NCBI GenBank assembly: GCA_964425485.1
Contig: CAYRML010000083.1
Coordinates: forward strand, 1 to 5,465
DNA length: 5,465 bases
DNA from: CAYRML01 sp964425485
GTDB lineage: Bacteria; Bacillota; Dehalobacteriia; UBA4068
Direction: 5' to 3'
In this document: piece by piece, positions 1-4,944 of the stretch
Layout: the number at the start of each line of letters is the position of its first letter
How positions within the stretch are numbered: position 1 is the first letter of the stretch
Translations under genes and position numbers: made by a program
Notes under the pieces: model-generated
Seen by the model: the letters and a program-made list of their open reading frames with translations, nothing else
The model's database searches: none
Told to the model about the DNA's origin: nothing

Positions 1-7
1 CTTTTTA

Positions 8-172
8 TTATTCATCAATGGGCTCAAAATCTTCTTTACCCACAAAACAAACTGGGCATTGCCAATCTTCCGGTAAATCCTCAAAAGCCGTACCGGGTGC
101 TACACCTCCATCAGCATCGCCAAGCGCCGGATCATAAATGTATGAGCAGGGAATACAACGATATTTTTTCAT
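8..172 (-). CDS. Rubredoxin, 54 aa, with altered iron-loop glycines
   Basis: Small cytoplasmic one-electron carrier that holds one iron in four cysteines; in anaerobes rubredoxins typically feed electrons to rubrerythrin, superoxide reductase or flavodiiron proteins. Seen: a 54-codon frame, the usual length for free rubredoxins, starting MKKYRCIPCSYIYD and containing DWQCPVCFVGK. The ligands are C6, C9, C39 and C42; Y11, Y13, D14, W37 and the GK pair at 45-46 are kept. The ATG follows an AAGGAGG ribosome binding site at 180-186 with a 7-nt spacer, and TAA ends the gene at 8. It lies 19 nt downstream of the cupin gene and surely shares its transcript. Odd: the glycine that normally follows the second cysteine of each loop is replaced, S10 in the first and F43 in the second, so the iron site geometry or potential may differ. 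The family assignment is secure; the redox partner cannot be told from the window. Confidence 0.95.
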   Translation of the reverse strand: MKKYRCIPCSYIYDPALGDADGGVAPGTAFEDLPEDWQCPVCFVGKEDFEPIDE

Positions 173-191
173 AATACTGCCTCCTTCTTAT

Positions 192-506
192 TTATATAGT
201 GGGAGCCGGAGCCTTTACTATAATAAGTTCCAAAGTTTCATCATGCAGATTTTTTACATTCATTTTAGTCTTAAAGGGAATTTTCAACAGAGTCCCAGCA
301 ATATATTCATGAATCTCCTGCTCTCCTAAGCCAATTGAGAGTGTACCCCTTATAACTGTCATATATACATTTGAATTTGAGAAATGCTCAGGTAGGCCCT
401 CGTTCTTGTTAAACACCATATGGAGATAATGAATGTTTTCGTCATTGATAACTTTTTCGATGATCCTATCATTGCCTTTGTATAAATTAAAAACTTGCTC
501 TATCAT
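192..506 (-). CDS. Small single-domain cupin protein, 104 aa
   Basis: A one-domain beta-barrel cupin of unknown substrate, likely cytoplasmic (no signal peptide or membrane segment). Seen: an N-terminal strand region (about 1-30), cupin motif 1 as G37-LPEHFSNSNVYMTVIRG-T55, and motif 2 as AGTLLKIPF at 70-78 followed by a final strand LELIIVKAP at 92-100. The classic metal-binding set is largely missing: H41 remains, but the second histidine of HxH is S43 and the motif 2 histidine is absent. I recall similar SNSNVYM cupins in Firmicutes, so this may be a family trait; it argues for a binding or sensory role rather than a metal-dependent enzyme. The ATG follows AAGGAGGG at 514-521. It is the first gene of an operon with the rubredoxin 19 nt downstream, which suggests a redox or stress context. 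The fold is well supported; the function is unknown. Confidence 0.85.
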   Translation of the reverse strand: MIEQVFNLYKGNDRIIEKVINDENIHYLHMVFNKNEGLPEHFSNSNVYMTVIRGTLSIGLGEQEIHEYIAGTLLKIPFKTKMNVKNLHDETLELIIVKAPAPTI

Positions 507-562
507 GATACATCCCTCCTTTTTATATTATAAATCATATTTTACTATTAGAATCTAATATT

Positions 563-591
563 TTTATATCATCATAAGTAAAATATGTCTG
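563..591 (-). promoter_or_regulatory. Candidate promoter of the cupin-rubredoxin operon
   Basis: Read on the minus strand, CAGACA (586-591, 4 of 6 to the -35 consensus) is followed by a 17-bp spacer and TATAAA (563-568, 5 of 6 to the -10 consensus). Transcription would start near 556, giving a leader of about 50 nt before the ATG at 506. The weak -35 and the inverted repeat overlapping its upstream edge would fit an activator-dependent promoter. A TATAAT at 527-532 is a poorer choice because its start point would fall on the ribosome binding site. Confidence 0.5.
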
Positions 592-605
592 TTGCATTTA
601 CAACA
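590..605. promoter_or_regulatory. Inverted repeat, possible CRP/FNR-family operator
   Basis: On the minus strand TGTTGTAAATGCAACA has perfect 5-bp arms (TGTTG and CAACA) separated by 6 bp, the arm length and spacing of CRP-type sites. Its centre at 597.5 lies about 41.5 bp upstream of the start point predicted from the -10 box at 563-568, the position used by class II activators of this family. The arm sequence is not the classic E. coli CRP (TGTGA) or FNR (TTGAT) half-site, so the regulator is unknown. The repeat is seen; the operator role is inference. Confidence 0.4.
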
Positions 606-622
606 AAAATGATCATAAGATT

Positions 623-781
623 ATGTATCAGTATATCGGCACTCAGTATATTGGCACTGCAAAAGCAGTTTTATTACCACAGGAAATAGGCGCATTATGT
701 AATGGATGGGTTAATAATATAAATTTTTTACGAGATTCATTTCTAAACCCATTTAACCCAATCGGCGAGATATTAGGCTAG
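623..781 (+). CDS. Doubtful small ORF, 52 codons, opposite strand
   Basis: An ATG-started frame that fills most of the gap between the cupin and DUF711 genes and ends in TAG, overlapping the DUF711 stop codon by two bases tail to tail. The product begins MYQYIGTQYIGTAKAVLLPQ, has a double QYIGT repeat, one cysteine (residue 26) and a neutral, fairly hydrophobic middle, and ends FNPFNPIGEILG-like (LNPFNPIGEILG at 41-52). I recognise no family. For: open length in a short gap and a silent difference between repeat copies. Against: no convincing ribosome binding site (CATAAGATT precedes the ATG), no good promoter, opposite orientation to every other gene, and A+T-rich DNA where such frames arise by chance. 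Treat as unproven. Confidence 0.2.
   Translation: MYQYIGTQYIGTAKAVLLPQEIGALCNGWVNNINFLRDSFLNPFNPIGEILG
629..658. repeat. Tandem 15-bp direct repeat, two copies
   Basis: Two head-to-tail copies, CAGTATATCGGCACT at 629-643 and CAGTATATTGGCACT at 644-658, differ only at the ninth base (C or T). The unit is five codons long, so it keeps frame in the small plus-strand ORF at 623-781, where it encodes QYIGT twice and the single difference is silent (ATC or ATT, isoleucine). It could equally be a slippage duplication in non-coding DNA or a pair of protein-binding sites. Confidence 0.75.
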
Positions 782-2136
782 TTTCTCAGGCTGTTCAGCG
801 GCGCAGGGATACGTCCGCCGCGATTGATAAACTCTGCACTGGAGGCAGGGTGTACCGGCATCACAGGGGCGCTGCCCAAAAGCCCTCCGAATTCTACCAT
901 ATCGCCGACTTTTTTACCCGGCGCCGGGATCAGGCGCACGGCGGTGGTCTTATGATTGGTCACCCCTATGGCCGCTTCATCGGCAATGATGGCGGCAATA
1001 GTCTCTGCGGAAATATCACCGGGAACGGCGATCATGTCAAGCCCGACAGAACAAACACAGGTCATTGCTTCAAGTTTATCCAGCGTCAGAATTCCAGAGT
1101 TTGCCGCTGCAATCATTCCTTCATCCTCGGAAACGGGAATAAAGGCTCCGGACAATCCGCCAACATGGCCGGAGGCCATAATGCCGCCTTTTTTAACAGC
1201 ATCATTCAGCAAGGCAAGAGCAGCAGTTGTACCATGTGTGCCGCAGATCTCAAGGCCCATTTCTTCCAAGATCCTGGCCACGCTGTCCCCCACGGCGGGA
1301 GTGGGAGCAAGAGAAAGGTCTACAACACCAAAAGGAACGTTTAAGCGGCGGCTTGCTTCTTGCGCGACTAATTGACCCATACGGGTGATTCTGAAGGCAG
1401 TTTTTTTTATGACCTCGGCAACCTCGTCAAAGGGAGCTCCTTTTGCAGACTGAAGGGCATGACAAACCACACCGGGACCGGAAACACCGACATTGATCAC
1501 ACATTCAGCTTCACCAATCCCGTGAAAAGCACCGGCCATAAAAGGATTATCCTCCACAGCATTGGCAAAAACAACTAATTTTGCGCAACCAAGACCACCT
1601 CTGTCGGCAGTCAGATCGGCGGTTTTTTTAATAATTCTGCCCATAAGAGCGACGGCATCCATATTGATACCCGCCTGCGTAGTGGCAACATTGACCGAAG
1701 AACAAACACAACTGGTTTCCGCCAGTGCTCTGGGGATGGACTCAATCAGCTTGCGGTCACCTTCAGTAAAACCTTTTTGCACCAGCGCCGAAAAACCCCC
1801 AATAAAATTAACGCCGCAGGCCTCTGCAGCTTTATCCATAGCGGCGGCAAATGGCATATAGTCGCTGGTGGCGCAAGCCTCCGCCACAAGCGCAATAGGC
1901 GTGACGGAAATGCGCTTATTGACAATAGGAATACCGAATTCGCGTTCGATCGCTTCCCCTGTTTTTACCAGATGTTCCGCGCTGGAGCTGATTTTATCAT
2001 AAATACGGCGGCAGCATTCCTTCTCGTCATAATGGGTGCAGCCCCGCAGGGAAATACCCATGGTGATGGTGCGGATATCCAAATGCTGCTGGTCGATCAT
2101 GGAAATTGTCTGCAAGATTTCCTGCTTATTCAGCAT
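778..2136 (-). CDS. UPF0210 / DUF711 (PFL-like fold) family protein, 452 aa
   Basis: Full-length member of the UPF0210 (DUF711) family, annotated in many genomes as PFL family protein because its barrel resembles pyruvate formate-lyase and anaerobic ribonucleotide reductase; its reaction is not established. Seen: CVCSSVNV at 143-150, EDNPFMAGAFHG at 195-206, GPGVV at 220-224, DLSLAPTPAVGDS at 273-285, GTHGTTAAL at 299-307, VCSVGLDMIAVPGD at 361-374, NHKTTAVRLIPAPGK at 394-408 and the C-terminal RGGRIPAP at 439-446. No glycyl-radical RVxGY-type motif is seen near the C-terminus, so a radical mechanism is not supported. Cytoplasmic, with no signal peptide. The ATG follows AAAGGAG at 2147-2153. 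It lies 56 nt downstream of the ACT-domain gene, its usual partner, and shares that transcript. Base composition is much richer in G+C than lplA. I find no clear terminator after its TAG. Confidence 0.95.
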   Translation of the reverse strand: MLNKQEILQTISMIDQQHLDIRTITMGISLRGCTHYDEKECCRRIYDKISSSAEHLVKTGEAIEREFGIPIVNKRISVTPIALVAEACATSDYMPFAAAMDKAAEACGVNFIGGFSALVQKGFTEGDRKLIESIPRALAETSCVCSSVNVATTQAGINMDAVALMGRIIKKTADLTADRGGLGCAKLVVFANAVEDNPFMAGAFHGIGEAECVINVGVSGPGVVCHALQSAKGAPFDEVAEVIKKTAFRITRMGQLVAQEASRRLNVPFGVVDLSLAPTPAVGDSVARILEEMGLEICGTHGTTAALALLNDAVKKGGIMASGHVGGLSGAFIPVSEDEGMIAAANSGILTLDKLEAMTCVCSVGLDMIAVPGDISAETIAAIIADEAAIGVTNHKTTAVRLIPAPGKKVGDMVEFGGLLGSAPVMPVHPASSAEFINRGGRIPAPLNSLRN

Positions 2137-2192
2137 CTTGTAAGCGCTCCTTTCGGATTTTATCCTAAAATTAGGTTTGTTTCAGTAATAAA

Positions 2193-2462
2193 CTAAATTC
2201 TATGCATGGCATTAAAAATCTCCTCACGCTGAATGCGGATGGAAAGCGCCAGCTTAGTGCCTTCATCTTCCAAAAGGGACGCAAGCTGCGCCACAGAAAT
2301 CTGGCATTTTTCAAGATCAACCAGCATAATCATCGTGAAATAATCTTCCATAACAGTCTGACTGATATCTAAAATATTTACGCCGTTTTGGGCCAGCATG
2401 GCGCCGACGGCGGCGATAATGCCAACCCGATCTTTACCAATGACGGTAACAATGGCATGCAT
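2193..2462 (-). CDS. UPF0237 ACT-domain protein, 89 aa
   Basis: Stand-alone ACT domain, a small ligand-binding fold that usually senses amino acids and works as a dimer or as a regulatory partner; this is the UPF0237 type, related to the GcvR-like ACT group. Seen: first strand MHAIVTVIG, the ligand-loop motif GKDRVGIIA at 9-17, helix AAVGAMLAQNG, second strand NILDISQ at 29-35, third strand YFTMIMLVDL at 41-50, and a C-terminal helix and strand to residue 89. The length matches the family. The ATG follows AGGAAAGGAT (2471-2480). It is the first gene of a two-gene operon with the DUF711 gene, a pairing well known in Firmicutes (for example Streptococcus pneumoniae SP_0238/SP_0239). I infer that it senses a small ligand for, or regulates, the DUF711 protein; the ligand is unknown. 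Confidence 0.95.
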   Translation of the reverse strand: MHAIVTVIGKDRVGIIAAVGAMLAQNGVNILDISQTVMEDYFTMIMLVDLEKCQISVAQLASLLEDEGTKLALSIRIQREEIFNAMHRI

Positions 2463-2519
2463 TGTTAATCATCCTTTCCTCATGAAAATGTTAGTTTTCT
2501 TAACTGCTGTAATTAATTT

Positions 2520-2548
2520 ATTATACGCGTTAATTGGCTTTAGATCAA
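2520..2548 (-). promoter_or_regulatory. Promoter of the ACT-DUF711 operon
   Basis: On the minus strand TTGATC (2543-2548, 4 of 6 to the -35 consensus), a 17-bp spacer and a perfect TATAAT (2520-2525) form a good housekeeping promoter. Start is expected near 2513, leaving a leader of about 50 nt before the ATG at 2462. I see no riboswitch or attenuator in the leader. Confidence 0.7.
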
Positions 2549-2620
2549 ATATTTTTATCTTATTCAGGCATAATTATCTAATTTTATCATGTTGGTAAAA
2601 CCAGTACATGCGGACAAATT

Positions 2621-2656
2621 AAAAACCGGGTAGACAGACATAGCTACCCGGTTTTT
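2621..2656 (-). terminator. Rho-independent terminator after mop
   Basis: A 13-bp perfect stem pairs AAAAACCGGGTAG (2621-2633) with CTACCCGGTTTTT (2644-2656) around a 10-base loop. The stem has a G+C-rich core with T5 on the 3' side in either reading direction. Read on the minus strand it begins 13 nt after the mop stop codon and is the obvious end of that transcript; it also insulates the ACT promoter downstream. By symmetry it could stop plus-strand transcription, but no plus-strand gene precedes it. Confidence 0.92.
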
Positions 2657-2669
2657 AATAAAAATAATA

Positions 2670-2873
2670 TCATTTGGCTATCATGACGGAGCTGGCTTTG
2701 ATGATAGCCATGGCATCATCGCCAATTTTCAGGCCCATTGATTGGGCCGAGCTTGTTGTGATGCTGGCCACAACACTCAGGCCATTAACATCTAAAACTA
2801 CTTCAGTTGAGACAGGCCCATTTTTTATTTCTTTTATTTTTCCCTTAAATTGATTTCTTGCTGATAATTGCAT
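2670..2873 (-). CDS. mop: Molbindin, molybdate-binding Mop protein, 67 aa
   Basis: Single TOBE/Mop domain protein that binds molybdate (or tungstate) oxyanions in the cytoplasm, commonly as a hexamer; it is thought to store or buffer the metal for molybdenum-cofactor enzymes. Seen: N-terminal SARNQFKGKIKEI at 4-16, GPVSTEVVLDVNG at 19-31, the anion-site segment ASITTSSAQSMGLKIGD at 36-52, and the closing strand AMAIIKASSVMIAK at 54-67. Length and pattern match the Clostridium pasteurianum Mop proteins (about 68 aa). The ATG follows GGAGGT at 2881-2886 with a 7-nt spacer, and TGA ends the gene. It is a single-gene unit with its own promoter region and a strong terminator. No modABC transporter or molybdenum enzyme lies nearby, so its client is unknown. 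Confidence 0.92.
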   Translation of the reverse strand: MQLSARNQFKGKIKEIKNGPVSTEVVLDVNGLSVVASITTSSAQSMGLKIGDDAMAIIKASSVMIAK

Positions 2874-2913
2874 AATTTACACCTCCACATATATTTTTCA
2901 AAGAATTTTAGAA

Positions 2914-2942
2914 ATTATACAAGGTTTGTACAAACTATTTTG
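2914..2942 (-). promoter_or_regulatory. mop promoter with palindromic operator
   Basis: On the minus strand a perfect TATAAT lies at 2914-2919, but the hexamer 17 bp upstream (CAAAAT, 2937-2942) is a poor -35. Between them sits the perfect 12-bp palindrome GTTTGTACAAAC (2924-2935), and a further TTGTA half-site runs into the -10 box. That arrangement suits a repressor, or a spacer-binding MerR-type activator. It does not resemble the E. coli ModE site. An alternative weaker promoter upstream (TTGTAT at 2988-2993, 17 bp, TATTAT at 2965-2970) would place the palindrome in the leader. The -10 and palindrome are seen; regulation is inferred. Confidence 0.5.
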
Positions 2943-3040
2943 GGAATTTTGCAATTATCAGCATATAATATGAATTTTCCTTCTGATATACAAAACAAGT
3001 AATTTAGATTTTAGCGGCAATAAGGTCCTTCAGGCATCTT

Positions 3041-4021
3041 TTATATAATACAGCTCACAAGTTCATTTATACCTATATTGTAGAAAAGACTTTCTGCTTT
3101 TATTTGCTCTAAAGTATTTTTTATCTCATTTTCCTTATAGATGCAGCCAATTAATGATTGCGATACAACTTCAACTTCGCCCCTGCAAAAAAAATCCCCA
3201 TATATTTTGCATTGTTCAATATAACCGTTATGAATATTAAGGTTGAATTGAATTTTGCCTCCTTTAAACCTATTGCTCTTAACAATATTATAATCAGGAG
3301 AGGCGCCATAATTCCAATCCCACCGCCTGAATTTTATATCAGCCAGCTCATATACTCTGCTTATATCTTTTGCTGTTAATGAGTAGGTCCCAGAAATATT
3401 TTTCTTAAGATGATTGAGGATTAATTTTTTAAACTCTAAGGCATCAATTTTCTTATTAAGGAAATCACTTATATTTGCCACTCTGTCCCGAACGGACTTT
3501 ATGCCCTTGGAGATTATTTTATCATCAGAAACCGTGATAGATTTTACCATCTCAGAAATATTGGTATTAAAGAGCAGAGAGCCATGATGTAAGACACAGT
3601 TTTCATCACTGTATTGCGCATTGCCCGAGATTTTTTTGCCATCGATCAAAATATCATTTCGATTATTAAAATAGGCATTAATGCCTAAAGCGGATAGAGC
3701 ATCAATAATAGGATCGGTATAGATTTTAAAATTAATTTCGTTATAGGGTTTATTTCTAATAATAAAACTGAATTGCCATCCATTCGGATCCGTATAGATT
3801 GTTCCACCCCCGGTAATACGTCTGACCACATGAATATTCTTCGTTTTAATATAATCCTGATTTATTTCTTCCAAGGTATTCTGATATCTGCCGATCATTA
3901 ACGCAGGTTCCGTCCTCCAGAACAAAAAAACATCTTCACCTAGATCATATTCTTTTAACAAATAATATTCCAGTGCAAAGTTAAAAAAAGGGTCCAGGCA
4001 ATTATTATCTACATAAATCAT
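3041..4021 (-). CDS. lplA: Lipoate-protein ligase A, 326 aa
   Basis: Cytoplasmic enzyme that activates free lipoate (or octanoate) with ATP to the acyl-AMP and transfers it to a lysine of E2 or GcvH lipoyl domains. Seen, numbering from MIYVDNN: lipoate pocket motif RRITGGGTIYTDPNGWQFSF at 67-86, the catalytic-lysine segment GKKISGNAQ at 128-136 (K130 the likely lysine), HHGSLLFNTN at 145-154, and the C-terminal accessory domain with RRWDWNYGASPDYN at 232-245, RFKGGKIQ at 251-258 and GDFF at 275-278. Both domains are present, so activation and transfer should both be possible. A start 14 codons upstream (4063) is less likely, because the chosen ATG has a strong GGGAGGGG site. It overlaps the lipA end by 17 nt. 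Odd: TIYTD replaces the usual AVYHD next to the glycine loop, and the gene is strikingly A+T-rich. No clear terminator follows. Confidence 0.92.
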   Translation of the reverse strand: MIYVDNNCLDPFFNFALEYYLLKEYDLGEDVFLFWRTEPALMIGRYQNTLEEINQDYIKTKNIHVVRRITGGGTIYTDPNGWQFSFIIRNKPYNEINFKIYTDPIIDALSALGINAYFNNRNDILIDGKKISGNAQYSDENCVLHHGSLLFNTNISEMVKSITVSDDKIISKGIKSVRDRVANISDFLNKKIDALEFKKLILNHLKKNISGTYSLTAKDISRVYELADIKFRRWDWNYGASPDYNIVKSNRFKGGKIQFNLNIHNGYIEQCKIYGDFFCRGEVEVVSQSLIGCIYKENEIKNTLEQIKAESLFYNIGINELVSCII

Positions 4022-4886
4022 AGCGGCCCCTCCCTTTGATGGCCCTGATGGCTTCCAACGCATTATAGGAACTTCTCACTAAGGGATCACTCGCTACATA
4101 TTTTATGCCTTTTTGCACGGCCATTTTTTTATATTGGGCAAATATCCGCGGGCTAAGATATCGCTGCACAGGGATATGGTTTACGGAAGGGCATAAATAC
4201 TGGCCGATTGTCAATATATCGCAACCTATTTGCGCCAAGTCATCAATGACCTTGATAACTTCTTTCTTGCTCTCCCCCAATCCCATCATAATGCCTGTTT
4301 TTGTTATCATATATGGCTCTTTCTCTTTGATATACTTTAGTATATTTAAAGACCTGCGATAATCAGCCTCCGGCCTGACTTGCGGATAAAGCGAGGGAAC
4401 CGTTTCCATATTATGATTTATGACATCTGGCTGGGCGGCCATAATAATCTCTAAATTTTGTTTTTTACCTCCCAGATCAGGTATAAGCACCTCTATTGTG
4501 GATTCCGGCAAGACTTTTTTAAGCGAGCGGATGGTCTTGGAAAAATGCATAGCTCCCCCATCCTCTAAATCATCCCGAGTCACTGAAGTAATGACAATAT
4601 GCTTAAGATTAAGTTTTTGGGCAGCAATGGCTATATTATCCGGTTCGGCAAGATCTAAGGGGCTGCCAATTCCTTTTTGGACGGCGCAAAACCGACAGTT
4701 CCTAGTGCAAATATTACCCATAATCATAAAAGTAGCCGTATTCTTTTTAGAGCATTCACCAATATTGGGACAATCGGCTTCTTTACATACGGTATGGATA
4801 GATAATTGCCTTAGCAATTGGTTGATTTTCTCCACGGATTTATTATCATATTTGGTTTTTAACCACTCCGGTTTCTGCATATCCAT
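4005..4886 (-). CDS. lipA: Lipoyl synthase, radical SAM enzyme, 293 aa
   Basis: Inserts two sulfurs into protein-bound octanoyl groups to make lipoyl cofactor, using S-adenosylmethionine and two [4Fe-4S] clusters, in the cytoplasm. Seen: auxiliary-cluster cysteines C34, C39 and C45 in CKEADCPNIGEC; radical SAM motif CTRNCRFC at 60-67 (C60, C64, C67); VTRDDLEDGGA at 102-112; VRPEADYRRSL at 170-180; TKTGIMMGLGE at 195-205; TIGQYLCPS at 226-234; and C-terminal RSSY at 271-274, whose serine ligates the auxiliary cluster. All catalytic residues are present and the length is normal. The ATG at 4886 has GGGGGAG (4893-4899) 6 nt before it; a second ATG two codons in is less well placed. It lies 58 nt after the dihydrolipoyl dehydrogenase gene and overlaps lplA. 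Some acetoin dehydrogenase clusters carry a lipA homologue after the dehydrogenase gene (Pelobacter carbinolicus acoS), a possible parallel. Confidence 0.98.
   Translation of the reverse strand: MDMQKPEWLKTKYDNKSVEKINQLLRQLSIHTVCKEADCPNIGECSKKNTATFMIMGNICTRNCRFCAVQKGIGSPLDLAEPDNIAIAAQKLNLKHIVITSVTRDDLEDGGAMHFSKTIRSLKKVLPESTIEVLIPDLGGKKQNLEIIMAAQPDVINHNMETVPSLYPQVRPEADYRRSLNILKYIKEKEPYMITKTGIMMGLGESKKEVIKVIDDLAQIGCDILTIGQYLCPSVNHIPVQRYLSPRIFAQYKKMAVQKGIKYVASDPLVRSSYNALEAIRAIKGRGRYDLCR
4027..4034 (-). promoter_or_regulatory. lplA ribosome binding site inside lipA
   Basis: GGGAGGGG on the minus strand lies 5 nt before the ATG at 4021 (7 nt from its GGAGG core). It decides the lplA start in favour of MIYVDNN rather than the upstream in-frame ATG at 4063. 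The site sits within the last codons of lipA, so lipA translation probably helps expose it, giving translational coupling. Confidence 0.8.
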
Positions 4887-4944
4887 ATTTTGCTCCCCCG
4901 CTCATAAAAAACTGGTGATTATCTTCGATCAACAAACAACAAAT

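Noticed and set aside
656..675. Small hairpin ACTGC-AAAA-GCAGT followed by TTTATT on the plus strand
   Set aside because: The stem is only 5 bp and the T-tract is broken; on the minus strand, where it would serve the DUF711 gene, no T-run follows. It is too weak to call a terminator.
707..760. Inverted TGGGTTAA / TTAACCCA pair downstream of the DUF711 gene
   Set aside because: The arms are about 40 bases apart with an A+T-rich loop and no T-run, so a terminator or defined structure is not supported.
850..2196. Several long plus-strand frames opposite the DUF711 gene
   Set aside because: They overlap a conserved minus-strand gene fully, have no family resemblance, and reflect its G+C-rich codon pattern.
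2463..2513. Riboswitch or attenuator in the ACT-DUF711 leader
   Set aside because: The leader is about 50 nt with no stable hairpin or leader peptide, too short for known amino-acid riboswitches.
2874..3040. Molybdenum-cofactor riboswitch upstream of mop
   Set aside because: The leader is short and A+T-rich, without the G+C-rich multi-helix structure expected; only the promoter region and palindrome are visible.
4022..4063. Upstream in-frame ATG extending lplA by 14 codons (MRWKPSG...)
   Set aside because: It would overlap lipA by 59 nt, the extra residues do not look like the family N-terminus, and the internal ATG at 4021 has a strong, well-spaced ribosome binding site.
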